Virus record (IMG/VR): IMGVR_UViG_3300034980_000276
Coordinates: 1 to 34,541 of that record
From: a virus
Reading direction: 5' to 3' (one strand)
Length of the DNA stretch: 34,541 nucleotides
Part shown: in pieces, positions 13,056 to 21,947 of the stretch
Layout of the letters: the number at the start of each line of letters is the position of its first letter
Numbering within the stretch: the stretch's first letter is position 1
The notes under the pieces: generated by a model
Database searches by the model: none
Told to the model about the DNA's origin: nothing
Seen by the model: only the letters and a program-made list of their open reading frames with translations
Translations under genes and position numbers: made by a program

Positions 13056-14255
13056 ATGGATAAAGTTACAAAGAGCGACGACCAGTGGACTGAACTACTG
13101 GGCAAGCTCGAAAAAATGCAGGAGGACACAAGCAGCGCTATCTCGGCTGCTGATGAGTCCACCAAAGAGGAGATGCGCTTCATGAAAGAAGCCCTCGACA
13201 GCACCGTCGAGCGCGTTGCGCACTTCGAAGACAAGATTAACAACCCTGACCAGCGTGAGTACTTCGGCAAGTACGACGTCTCGGAGACTAAGACCCAGCG
13301 TCAAGCGCTTTGCTCGTGGCTCCAGGATGCGTATCGTTCGCGGTTCTCGCCTTCTGGCCAGTATGATCTCAGCGAGTTCACTGCACAACGTGCGGTTCCG
13401 ACTCAGACTGAAGGCTCGGCAACGGAAGGTGGCAACACCGTCCCGTCGCCCCTGGACACTGAGATCCACCGTATTCGTAATGCGGCGGGTGTTGCACGGC
13501 GTATTTGCCGGACGATCCCGATGACGAGTGACACTCTTGACCTGCCGACGATCACGACTGATCCTACAGTCGTCTTCGCTGGAGAAAACACCGAGCCTTC
13601 AAACGCTGGTGTTGTGTTCGGTCAAGAGCAGTTGGTCGCCAAGAAGCTTATCGCCCTCGACCAAATCTCTTCGGAGCTTGCGGAAGATTCGGCGGTTGAG
13701 CTTTTCAGCGTTCTGGTTGAACTCTTCGGCGAAGCGATTGCGCTCAAGGAAGACAATGAAATCTTCCAGGGCACAGGCTCTAACTTCTCCGGTCTTCTGT
13801 CTAAGTGCGGCGCTAGCGTCGTTCCCGCGACAGCATCTTTCGCTGGTATTGGATATGACGACATTGTCAATCTCATGCACTCGGTTGATGATAACCTTGT
13901 ATTCGAAGGAACCTTCGTTTTCCATCCGGAAATCCTGAAGCAGCTTCGTTTGATCAAAGACGGTAATGACAACCCGATCTGGCAGCCCGGTATGACGGCT
14001 GCTGCTCCGGCAACGATTCTTGGGCGACCTTATGAACTCGCGAATCAGATGCCTGGTACGGACGGTTCTGCTGTCGATGCGGTCCTCTACGGAGTTCCGA
14101 GTCGTTATGGAATCATTGGCGACCGTCGCGGTCTTGATGTCAAGTTCTCTGAAGAGCATGGCTTCAACACAGATAGCCGGTATCTGCGCGTAATCGAGCG
14201 TTTGGCCTTCGTTGTTACGAAGACGACCGCTTTCGCGAAGATCACGACTTCCTAA
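13056..14255 (+). CDS. Major capsid protein (HK97 fold)
   Basis: The 399-aa protein has an N-terminal helical delta-like region (residues 1-75, LGKLEKMQEDTSSAISAADE) and then a HK97-fold body. Typical marks are TEGSATEGGNTVPSPLDTEI (about 113-132), LDLPTITTDPTVVFAGEN, KKLIALDQISSELAEDS, IFQGTGSNFSGLL, and a late YGVPSRYGIIGDR segment. The delta region is probably removed by the upstream protease. A perfect AAAGGAGGG site precedes the ATG by about 6 nt, suiting very high expression. A terminator-like hairpin follows at 14270, so most transcripts may end here. Confidence 0.93.
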   Translation: MDKVTKSDDQWTELLGKLEKMQEDTSSAISAADESTKEEMRFMKEALDSTVERVAHFEDKINNPDQREYFGKYDVSETKTQRQALCSWLQDAYRSRFSPSGQYDLSEFTAQRAVPTQTEGSATEGGNTVPSPLDTEIHRIRNAAGVARRICRTIPMTSDTLDLPTITTDPTVVFAGENTEPSNAGVVFGQEQLVAKKLIALDQISSELAEDSAVELFSVLVELFGEAIALKEDNEIFQGTGSNFSGLLSKCGASVVPATASFAGIGYDDIVNLMHSVDDNLVFEGTFVFHPEILKQLRLIKDGNDNPIWQPGMTAAAPATILGRPYELANQMPGTDGSAVDAVLYGVPSRYGIIGDRRGLDVKFSEEHGFNTDSRYLRVIERLAFVVTKTTAFAKITTS

Positions 14256-14269
14256 ACCCGACAAGAGGC

Positions 14270-14300
14270 GGCGGGGGGTTAAACCCCCGTCGTTTCTTTT
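14270..14300 (+). terminator. Intrinsic terminator after the capsid gene
   Basis: An 8-bp G/C stem (14270-14277 with 14284-14291, one G-U) and a 6-nt loop are followed by TTTCTTTT. It lies 15 nt after the capsid stop. Partial termination here would raise capsid mRNA over the accessory genes. Confidence 0.7.
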
Positions 14301-14318
14301 CTTATCCGTGGTGGATTG

Positions 14319-15371
14319 ATGGAAAAAAATGCTAATAAATTATACGGACCGGATCTTGAGGGCTCGAAGCTGGTTTCGCCCTGGCTACATGGTGAGGGGC
14401 TACAAAAGCCGAAAGTGCAAATCGTCAACTACGGAACGCAGCTTGGAGGAAAGCACACCGGATACGGTTACCTCATCCAAGCAACGCGACAACTGTTGCA
14501 GAGCGAAGAAAAAGCAAATCTAGCATTACACTGCTGTTCACCCTTTGGGGTGTTCTCCCAGCGAAACAAAACGAATGTCCTGTCTTCCATGTGGGAGTCG
14601 AAGGACCTGCCGATTCCGGCAGTGAATCGTTTTAGGACCATGGATGCCATATTCACTCCGTCTAAATGGTGTACCAAGGTTTTCAAAGAAATAGCCGACT
14701 GCCCCGTCCACACTGTGCCCCTGTGGGTCGACCCCACCGCGTGGCCTTATCACGAAAGAACCCTCCCAGAAGAGGGCAAGAAGTTCCGTTGGCTCTGGCT
14801 AGCGTCGGCCGATCCTAGAAAGGGTTGGCCTATAGTCGGCAAGATGTGGCAAGAACGCTTTGCCAACAACCCCAACGTAGAGCTTTATATGAAAACTAGT
14901 TCGGACTCCGGCAAGGAGCTTGATGTGGTTAATCATGGCAACACGATTATCGACAGGAGGTTCCTCCCAAGAGACGAACTACAAGAACTTTACAATTCCG
15001 CTCACGGGTTCCTTTATCCCTCTAGCGGTGAAGGGTTCGGATGGACATGCGCTGAGGCGCTTTCCACGGGCCTGCCTGTGGTGGGAACCAGTGTCACCGG
15101 GCACAAAGACTTCTTCGACGAGCGTTACGGCTATGTCGTTTCCACCAAGGGAGGAGTCGTCCCTGGCGACGAACCAACTACCGGCGGCTACGAGGGCTTC
15201 CACATCTATGTGCCAAGCTCCGAGAGCATGGGGGAAAGAATGAATCAGGTAATGAACTCCTATGATAAAGCCCTCAAACGGGCCAAGGCTGGGAGTGCTA
15301 ACATCCAACAGAACTTCACGTTCGAGAAATATGTGGACGGCCTATACTCCGTCTTGGAGAAATATAAGTAA
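14319..15371 (+). CDS. GT-B glycosyltransferase, family-4 type (copy 1)
   Basis: The 350-aa protein has a C-terminal Rossmann half with GT4 marks. It carries RWLWLASADPRKGWPIV (nucleotide-sugar domain entry), then FLYPSSGEGFGWTCAEALST with the E-x7-E pair Glu238 and Glu246, and GLPVVGTSVTGHKDFF. Enzymes of this type move a sugar from a nucleotide donor onto a glycan or protein. The N-terminal half (IVNYGTQLGGKHTGYGY) includes the usual flexible Gly-rich start. Its position after the capsid gene suggests it may modify virion or surface glycans. A paralogue is at 25127; the acceptor is unknown. ATG 14319 is preferred over TTG 14316. Confidence 0.88.
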   Translation: MEKNANKLYGPDLEGSKLVSPWLHGEGLQKPKVQIVNYGTQLGGKHTGYGYLIQATRQLLQSEEKANLALHCCSPFGVFSQRNKTNVLSSMWESKDLPIPAVNRFRTMDAIFTPSKWCTKVFKEIADCPVHTVPLWVDPTAWPYHERTLPEEGKKFRWLWLASADPRKGWPIVGKMWQERFANNPNVELYMKTSSDSGKELDVVNHGNTIIDRRFLPRDELQELYNSAHGFLYPSSGEGFGWTCAEALSTGLPVVGTSVTGHKDFFDERYGYVVSTKGGVVPGDEPTTGGYEGFHIYVPSSESMGERMNQVMNSYDKALKRAKAGSANIQQNFTFEKYVDGLYSVLEKYK

Positions 15372-15772
15372 TGGCCGTCGGCGAATACAATAGAATTGGT
15401 CGCATAGAACCAGGCACACCCACTACGGGGAAAACCGTCTCTGGTATCGAGGACGAAGACGGCGAAATTCTGGAAATTACGGTACGGAAGTGCGTACCGG
15501 GAGTTGCGGAAACCCAGGTCGCCTACACGGCGACAACTAGTAGTACCGAGGCAAAAGCCGCTAATAACGACAGGATAGTCCTGGTCGTACAGAACAACGG
15601 GGCAACAAACGTTTACTTTTCTTTTGCTGGCGCGGCTACGGTCGCGGCAGGCATTGTGCTGGAGCCAGGTGCGGTTCACGAAGAAGTCTGGTCTTGTAAC
15701 GCATTAACAGTTATAGTTTCTTCAGGAACAGAAGAGCTAAGGATTAGGGAAGTTGCCAAGCAATCTGCGTAA
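15371..15772 (+). CDS. Putative beta-rich virion decoration protein
   Basis: The 133-aa protein starts in TAATG overlap with the glycosyltransferase. It has a polar N-terminal arm and a beta-rich C-terminal domain (RIVLVVQNNGATNVYFSFAG, then GIVLEPGAVHEEVW and LTVIVSSGTEELRI). The 'vqN.g..nvyfsf......g..L.pG' pattern recurs in phage head or fibre decoration proteins. It is followed in overlap by a secreted protein, so it may also belong to a surface complex. The exact role is not shown by the sequence. Confidence 0.6.
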   Translation: MAVGEYNRIGRIEPGTPTTGKTVSGIEDEDGEILEITVRKCVPGVAETQVAYTATTSSTEAKAANNDRIVLVVQNNGATNVYFSFAGAATVAAGIVLEPGAVHEEVWSCNALTVIVSSGTEELRIREVAKQSA

Positions 15773-17606
15773 AACATTAGCATTATTATGCATCCTAGGG
15801 ATGCTCTCAGCCTCAGTTGTTGAGGCGCAAGGCATAAAAAGGCGGCCCAGGGAAGCGGGCGCTGGCCTGACGCTAACGGGTAATACCCTTAGCGTCGACG
15901 ACGACGGGCACGACCATGCACTGGCAGCTACAGCCACGGCCCTGGCTGCCAACGGCGCCAACTGCGTGACCAGCACTGAGTTCGCTGTAGGTGTGGACGC
16001 TTCCGGCGTAGCTGAGTGCGAAGCCATTGCAGACGCGGACGTACCGGACACGATTACAATCGACAATTCCACCCTAGCTGCTACGGCTACGGTTGCTACG
16101 ACCTCTACGGTTGACGCTATCGGCTCTGACACGACGGCGCACATACTTGTAGCGACTGACGCTTCGGGCAGCCTGAGCGTCGACACCGACCCAGGCATTA
16201 CCTACGACGCTACCAACGATGACCTGACGGTTGTCGGTGATGTAGCTGCTGCGACCTTCAATAGCGGCACGCTGAGTGGGAACAACAGCGGCGATGACAC
16301 TACGGATTACATCTCCGAGGTCGAACTCGACACCGAAGCGGAGCTTGAATCTCAACTGACCGATGTCACCAACGTGATGACCACCAACACTGGTGACTTC
16401 TCCAGTGCCAACCTGATGACCGCACTCAGCGATGAAGGCTCATCGAGCACCTACCTGAACGGCGGGGGCACCTGGGACGCACCGGCTCCTGCTGCTGATT
16501 CGCTGACATGGTTGCACGATGACTTCTCGCCCACCCTGGCTTCCAACGAAGGCATGGAGACAGACGAGTGCCAGATCGTTGCTACTGCAACGGGTGCTTG
16601 CGTCCTGTGCGAAGGCTCTGGCAAGGACGATGACGAACATCAGTTCTGCTTCCCTGACATAGATCCTACAGACACGACCTATAACATGCTGACCTCATAC
16701 GACTACGGCACACCCGTCAACGTGGGTAACGCTTATGTCGCAACGCTACCTGGTATCGACTTCACGGGAGCGGACTTCAGCGTAGTGGGCACAGGTAAGG
16801 CTTGTCTAGGCGGTTCCGAGGCGGGTTCGTTCTGCACGGTCGATGGTGACTGCGCTGGTTCCCCTGCTGGCGTATGCACCGCAAGCAAGATGGCTACGAT
16901 CAGCCTACACGCAAACGTACTGAAGACCACCTCTACTGATGTGATGCTAGAGAGCACGGATAACGTCATGGACGATGCGAAGCACATCTGCTTGGGCGCA
17001 GGGTCGGACGGTTGCCTAGAATCAAACGGAACCGACGTTGACGTAACGGGCGGGTTCGACATGAGCGCCGCGACGATTCAGATCCCGTCCAACTCAACAC
17101 CATCCGTATCGGTGGTGGGTGAGATCGAAGTAGACAGTGATGACGGTACGCTCCACATCTACTCGGATGCCGAGCACAAGTACTACCCAGGTCGAGGCCG
17201 CCAAGTTTTTACTACTACAAACTGGATTTGGGGTGGTGACACCGTCCTTACAAACGGTAATGACATTTACCCGATGGTGAATGCAATCTGGAGTGGTTCT
17301 TCAGCTAATGAAACTTTCTCACAGCAGCTAGTAAAGGCTGGAATGGTTTGTCACGATTTGTATGTGGATACGCCTGGATGCACCTGGGACGGCACTACAG
17401 TCTTAACAGCCGGTTTTAGAGATGATGCTTCTACAGTTCTCTCTTGTACGATTAGCTCTGGCACCACATGTGATTCGGGAGTAAGCACTGCCACTGTGGT
17501 AAGCGGCAGTAAGATTAATTTCTTCCTTCAGTGCGATGGGGTGGACTGTCCTCCTGACGGAACCTACTGCAACCCCAATATGAATGTTATCTGTGACTTA
17601 GATTAA
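15753..17606 (+). CDS. Secreted Ala/Thr/Asp-rich fibre-like protein with Cys module
   Basis: The 617-aa protein starts at TTG 15753, supported by AAGGA about 11 nt upstream. It opens with a clear Sec signal peptide: basic NLRK, the hydrophobic core TLALLCILGMLSASVV and a cleavage region VEA-QG (residue 25). A long low-complexity Ala/Thr/Asp-rich stretch with fibre-like motifs follows (LTLTGNTLSVDDDG; DATNDDLTVVGDVAAATF). A Cys-rich module (ACLGG...FCTVDGDC, about residues 350-372) and a Cys-containing C-terminal domain close the protein. A signal peptide is very unusual in a phage structural gene, since virions assemble in the cytoplasm. It could be an exported surface or biofilm-acting protein. 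Confidence 0.75.
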   Translation: MPSNLRKTLALLCILGMLSASVVEAQGIKRRPREAGAGLTLTGNTLSVDDDGHDHALAATATALAANGANCVTSTEFAVGVDASGVAECEAIADADVPDTITIDNSTLAATATVATTSTVDAIGSDTTAHILVATDASGSLSVDTDPGITYDATNDDLTVVGDVAAATFNSGTLSGNNSGDDTTDYISEVELDTEAELESQLTDVTNVMTTNTGDFSSANLMTALSDEGSSSTYLNGGGTWDAPAPAADSLTWLHDDFSPTLASNEGMETDECQIVATATGACVLCEGSGKDDDEHQFCFPDIDPTDTTYNMLTSYDYGTPVNVGNAYVATLPGIDFTGADFSVVGTGKACLGGSEAGSFCTVDGDCAGSPAGVCTASKMATISLHANVLKTTSTDVMLESTDNVMDDAKHICLGAGSDGCLESNGTDVDVTGGFDMSAATIQIPSNSTPSVSVVGEIEVDSDDGTLHIYSDAEHKYYPGRGRQVFTTTNWIWGGDTVLTNGNDIYPMVNAIWSGSSANETFSQQLVKAGMVCHDLYVDTPGCTWDGTTVLTAGFRDDASTVLSCTISSGTTCDSGVSTATVVSGSKINFFLQCDGVDCPPDGTYCNPNMNVICDLD

Positions 17607-17607
17607 G

Positions 17608-20600
17608 ATGATGGCTAAGGTCTTAACAATAGCAGCAGCCCTTCTACTCACGGCTACGATGGCTCACGCGGAGCGCGTTTCGCCTCCGTGGGGCTTCGAG
17701 TTCTGTGAGGCCCCTGTTGGGAACTCGGCGCACATCATGGGTTTGCCCTCTGAACAAGGGGACTGCGATCAAGACAACGGGGACTGCACTGGGTCCAGCG
17801 CCCCATACGCCTGTTGCACCGGCCTGGACACCGGCACCTGCGCGTGCTTGAGCGTTGAGGTGACGGGCGCACGACAAGACTGGTGCCAGTACGGCGCGGG
17901 TGCGCTTGACGCGGGGCACGACTGCGCTACCGACGCGGACTGCGAGTTGGAGTGTTGGAACGGATCACCGAACAACGACTGCTACATGCGGCTGTCTGCT
18001 ACCAACCAGGACTCTGTGAACTGGGGCGTAGAAACGTTCACCGCAGCAGACTACACAGCGGTCCACTTCCTGTTCAAGATCGTAGACTGGAGATCCTATG
18101 CTTCGGGCGCATGGCCCTCTATCATACGGTTCTCGCAAGACGGTACTGGCCCCGGAACCAGCATACAAGCGGAACGCTCACTACTACCGAACGGATTCTC
18201 TGACAAGCGATGTAAAGCCGGGACCGACATAGGAACCAGTTGTACCACCGATTCAGATTGCAATAGCGGGTCTGGCGAATGCACAGACACCTACTCTCTA
18301 GCCGCGTACCACTTCTACGCAGGCAACGTCTGCTCTGGTGGTAACAACGACGGAATCAGTTGCACACCATGTACCGACGACTCGGACTGTGGAGTCGATG
18401 ATGAGATCTGCGAGAACCCAGGCCCCCAAGGCGCTTGCGATAACATATGTGATGCGGACACTGCGGGTGAGCAATGGTGTGTGTCTGACTACATAGCGCG
18501 AACACCAGGCAACCTGTCAGCAGGCGAATGGGTAGAGGTGCTAATAGTCGAAGATGACACCGAGGGCACCGCTCAACAGACGCGAGTCACACTGACCGTC
18601 AACGGCATAGAGATGGGGTCTGGACTAGCGGACACTGGGCTTTGCCCAGGTAACTGCGACGGAGGGGGTCACTCTTGCAACTCGAATAGCGATTGTGTCA
18701 ACTGCTCGCCCTCTGAGAACGAGTGTCAGGATCTCGTGAACAACAAACAGAACGGCATCTCCTTTGGCGCTCACGTGTCCGGCCCACTGCCGCTACTCGG
18801 CAGCAAGATGTACTTTGACTACGATGACATACTCGTGGACAACGCTTCCGACTCAGGCATGGCTGTTGTGCGCTTGGTAGACTTCGCACCTGACGGGATG
18901 TCTGCCGCGACGAACGCGGACAGCGACTTCGGTTGTACTGGTACATGCGGTAGCGGCAGCACGCTACACCTCACGGTTGACGAATGGGCTACGGCCACGA
19001 CTCCAGACCACACCGACTTCATCGTAGGTGCTGCTGGCAGCGTGGAAGGCGAGCACCTTGAGTTGCAAGACCTCACGCTTACCACCAACGACGCTGCCGA
19101 TCTGAACGACAACGCATCGATGCACCTGTACTCCTACGTCAAGGACAACTCGAACAAGGGCGCGGGCTCTGGCAAGAACACGGGCATCTGCGTCAGTAAC
19201 AGCGTAGCTGAGGGAGATGACTGCACCGGGATGCGAGTGTTGCTGGGAACAGACCAAATCGACACGGTGAACACGGACGCTACGATCACTATCAACGAAA
19301 CCGGACATGGCCTTGCCAACGGAGCCATCGTGTCGCTTCAGGGCGCTACTGCTTTCGGTGGGCTGTCAGCATCAGAACTGCAAGTCACCGGAGCGATGAC
19401 GATTGTGAACGCCGACTCGTTCACACTAGAAGCGGACTCAACCGCGACTTCTACCACTTCAGGTGGTGGGTCTGTGGCCTACATCTCGTCCGGCTGGTTT
19501 GACGTATCGGATGAAGCGGACGCGACAGAGATCCTGGCCGTGGACCACCACGTATTGGATTACCCAGGTACCACGGGGTGGTCGGACAGTGACGTAGATT
19601 TGATAACACTTCGCCCCGCTACAGATGGCGCGTGCGAAGGCTCAAGCTGCAATGTTAACTTCACTGAGATGGGCGCGACTATAGATGTCGAGATGGACCC
19701 GGTTGTTCTGACCGGCGCGTTCGATGACGTGAACGGTGATGAAGTGAATACGCTCGTTCTGTTTGGTGACAGCACAGCGAACCAAGGATCGTTCCACGGC
19801 CTGCTGCTCTCCAACCTTGCAGCGTTCAACAACATCACGCTCTGCACGAGAGGCAGCACGACTCTGGGTAACTTCGAGACTAGTTTAACGCAGGCGCTTG
19901 ATGGAACTATAGGCACCGACATGAACTGCCGCGTACGCAAAGGCAGCGCAGCCAACGCCGATTACGTCTGGATCATTGGTGGGTACAACACACTCGCGGG
20001 TGGCAACATCGCCAGCAGCAAGTACTGTGTCGGCGGCACAGATCATGGCCGCTGCTGTGATGATGACTGCACGGGCACCTCATTCGCATGTGCAGGCGGC
20101 GGGTCTTGCCAAGAGTACCCAGGCTACTGCCTGAGCGAAGGAGCGGACAACGGCTACCCCTGCCAACTGAACCGAACCAACGGTGGGTGGGCATTAGGTG
20201 GCGCGGATCTTGGTGACACATATTGTTTCAACAGCAACGCTACGAAAGACATCTTCCTGTCCACGACCGACGCTGCCACATGCGCGACCTGCTCTGCAGA
20301 CGCTGACTGCGAAACGGTGATCCCGTGTGTAGCGGATGCCGATTGCCAAACAGAGGTTGCCTATGCAGACGCGACTTGCGTAGGCAGTGTTTGCATAGGC
20401 GAGTGTACTTCTGGCACCTGTGCTGTGTCCATTTCCCTACAAGCGTTCAACCGGGTTGACGCACCAGGCGCGCCGAACGGTGACTGGCTAATAGATGGTG
20501 AGTTGAATACCAACAGTTGCTCTGGATTGTGTGTCGGGTCGAACCCGATAGCAGAGGCCAAGCGCAGCGTTGATACAATCAGGTCGATTGCAGCGGCTAG

Positions 20601-21018
20601 AACCGGAGCGTCAGCCGTAGAGATCATTTGGGGCACTCAACCATCCGGTGACCTGGTGTACACCGGCAAGGGCGCAAACGCCTTCCGCGCCCACAACCAA
20701 GCCCAGCGACACCTTCAAGAATACATCTTGACCACAGCCCACGACAACGGGGACCACTTTATGTCCCACGAAGATGCGTTCCAGGCTTACGTCAGGGCAG
20801 GGACAGGCCCACGCGCTGACCTATTCAACGACGCGGTTCACTGGAGCCAAACCGGATACGACACTATCGTAGACCAGGCGGTTGCCTGTTTCGATAACGA
20901 TGGCGTAACCGTACACGATGGAGTCTGCACTGCAAATGTCTGCTCCGCAGGTATTCGCCCACGACCATGCACCAACAATCTCGACTGCGCGACATGGAGT
21001 TGTGACTTCACGCCATAG
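17608..21018 (+). CDS. Secreted SGNH/GDSL hydrolase with repeated Cys-rich modules
   Basis: The 1136-aa protein has a Sec signal peptide (hydrophobic core VLTIAAALLLTATM, cleavage AHA-ER after residue 21). Residues 100-410 look like a concanavalin-type beta-sandwich (SKMYFDYDDILVDNA). The SGNH hydrolase begins with block I LFGDSTANQ (Ser722), block III IIGGYN (Asn794) and block V DAVHWSQTGYD (Asp1075, His1078). These give an intact Ser-Asp-His triad plus the block III Asn. At least six 'C..D.DC...C' modules are scattered through the chain, several of them inserted between blocks III and V. SGNH enzymes often remove acetyl groups from polysaccharides. Disulfides would form only after export, matching the signal peptide. 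Together with the previous protein it forms a secreted pair inside the head/tail operon. Confidence 0.8.
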   Translation: MMAKVLTIAAALLLTATMAHAERVSPPWGFEFCEAPVGNSAHIMGLPSEQGDCDQDNGDCTGSSAPYACCTGLDTGTCACLSVEVTGARQDWCQYGAGALDAGHDCATDADCELECWNGSPNNDCYMRLSATNQDSVNWGVETFTAADYTAVHFLFKIVDWRSYASGAWPSIIRFSQDGTGPGTSIQAERSLLPNGFSDKRCKAGTDIGTSCTTDSDCNSGSGECTDTYSLAAYHFYAGNVCSGGNNDGISCTPCTDDSDCGVDDEICENPGPQGACDNICDADTAGEQWCVSDYIARTPGNLSAGEWVEVLIVEDDTEGTAQQTRVTLTVNGIEMGSGLADTGLCPGNCDGGGHSCNSNSDCVNCSPSENECQDLVNNKQNGISFGAHVSGPLPLLGSKMYFDYDDILVDNASDSGMAVVRLVDFAPDGMSAATNADSDFGCTGTCGSGSTLHLTVDEWATATTPDHTDFIVGAAGSVEGEHLELQDLTLTTNDAADLNDNASMHLYSYVKDNSNKGAGSGKNTGICVSNSVAEGDDCTGMRVLLGTDQIDTVNTDATITINETGHGLANGAIVSLQGATAFGGLSASELQVTGAMTIVNADSFTLEADSTATSTTSGGGSVAYISSGWFDVSDEADATEILAVDHHVLDYPGTTGWSDSDVDLITLRPATDGACEGSSCNVNFTEMGATIDVEMDPVVLTGAFDDVNGDEVNTLVLFGDSTANQGSFHGLLLSNLAAFNNITLCTRGSTTLGNFETSLTQALDGTIGTDMNCRVRKGSAANADYVWIIGGYNTLAGGNIASSKYCVGGTDHGRCCDDDCTGTSFACAGGGSCQEYPGYCLSEGADNGYPCQLNRTNGGWALGGADLGDTYCFNSNATKDIFLSTTDAATCATCSADADCETVIPCVADADCQTEVAYADATCVGSVCIGECTSGTCAVSISLQAFNRVDAPGAPNGDWLIDGELNTNSCSGLCVGSNPIAEAKRSVDTIRSIAAARTGASAVEIIWGTQPSGDLVYTGKGANAFRAHNQAQRHLQEYILTTAHDNGDHFMSHEDAFQAYVRAGTGPRADLFNDAVHWSQTGYDTIVDQAVACFDNDGVTVHDGVCTANVCSAGIRPRPCTNNLDCATWSCDFTP

Positions 21019-21027
21019 GAGATATTG

Positions 21028-21201
21028 ATGTTAACACTTTTATTCAATGTCGGAGAAGAATCAACCGAGTTAATCGACGCGAAGATAATCGTATTGGAAA
21101 ACCTTACGGACTTCGTCTGCTCTGCGGGCAACACTCACAACGCGGCCCCTTGCGCGACCAACCTCGATTGCGCTACGTGGTCGTGTGACCAGACCAAATA
21201 G
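21028..21201 (+). CDS. 57-aa mini-protein carrying the same Cys module
   Basis: A good AGGAG lies 7 nt before ATG 21028. The protein has a short acidic N-terminal half (MLTLLFNVGEESTELIDAK) and a C-terminal half (VCSAGNTHNAAPCATNLDCA, then TWSCDQTK). That half is nearly identical to the last about 25 residues of the SGNH protein upstream (VCSAGIRPRPCTNNLDCA, then TWSCDFTP). It has no signal peptide of its own. This is a duplicated module or remnant of a larger gene; it could compete with or bind whatever the module binds. Confidence 0.6.
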   Translation: MLTLLFNVGEESTELIDAKIIVLENLTDFVCSAGNTHNAAPCATNLDCATWSCDQTK

Positions 21202-21520
21202 CGTGCGCGTTGAGAAGGTAAGATTTGAGAGTTGCTATTTTTGCGACGACGCTGTCCTAATTGGCGAAGACTACATCGAGATCCGCGAGGAAATGAACAA
21301 GCCGGAAGACCGCTCAGTGGTCGACCCGGAACTGGGCAACAAAGGCCCTATTAACATAAGGGGCATGATCGTGGGTAGACCCAGGGTCGTCATGCTCACT
21401 TCACATTTTATGCACAGAAAGTGCTGGTATCAATACAAATTACACGGGAGCAGGCCCAAGAGACATCGAGGCCAGCCCGTAGGAGAAAGAAATGGCAAGT
21501 CAACTGTACGAACTAGCTAG
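21185..21520 (+). CDS. Small protein with Cys/His metal-like site
   Basis: The 111-aa frame may start at GTG 21185 or GTG 21203. It contains CYFC near the N-terminus and HFMHRKCW about 65 residues later, a C-x2-C...H-x3-C arrangement that could hold zinc. The middle is charged (EDYIEIREEMNKPEDR) and the C-terminus is very basic (KLHGSRPKRHRGQP). It overlaps the mini-protein by 17 nt. I do not recognise the family; a nucleic-acid-binding role is only a guess from the basic tail. Confidence 0.55.
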   Translation: MTRPNSVRVEKVRFESCYFCDDAVLIGEDYIEIREEMNKPEDRSVVDPELGNKGPINIRGMIVGRPRVVMLTSHFMHRKCWYQYKLHGSRPKRHRGQPVGERNGKSTVRTS

Positions 21521-21926
21521 AGAGAAGTTCCTTGAGGGCGACATCGCTTGGAAGTCTGGCGGAGACAACTTCAAGCTCTACTTGATAGACGAGACGGACT
21601 ACACGGTTAACTTCACGACCGACGAGTTCGCTGACGACATCGCGACGGGTGCGAAGGTGGCAACATCTGGCAACCTGTCGAGTTTAACGTCTACCTTGGG
21701 TGTCGCTGATGCTGCGGACGAGACATTCTCGTCAGTCACGGGTGACGCCTGTGACTCGATAGTCATCTGGAAGGATTCAGGAGTGCAGGCGACCTCGCCT
21801 CTGCTGGTATATCTCGATGACCCGGATGTTACCGGGCTCCCGATCACGCCGAACGGTGGAGATATTACGGTCCAGTGGAGCGGCACTGCTGACAAGATCT
21901 TTGTTCTAGGCCCAACCCAGGTTTAA
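21492..21926 (+). CDS. Conserved phage structural protein (unknown)
   Basis: The 144-aa protein matches a pattern common in siphophage structural regions. It has LYELAREKFLEGDIAWKSGG, then FKLYLIDETDYTVNF, ATSGNLSS, GVADAADETFSSVTGD, and LPITPNGGDITVQWS before a hydrophobic end. Such proteins are usually encoded among head or tail genes and are likely virion components, but a precise role is not established to my knowledge. AGGAG lies 7 nt before the ATG. Confidence 0.7.
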   Translation: MASQLYELAREKFLEGDIAWKSGGDNFKLYLIDETDYTVNFTTDEFADDIATGAKVATSGNLSSLTSTLGVADAADETFSSVTGDACDSIVIWKDSGVQATSPLLVYLDDPDVTGLPITPNGGDITVQWSGTADKIFVLGPTQV

Positions 21927-21947
21927 TCACCTGGAAAGGAGTAGCTA

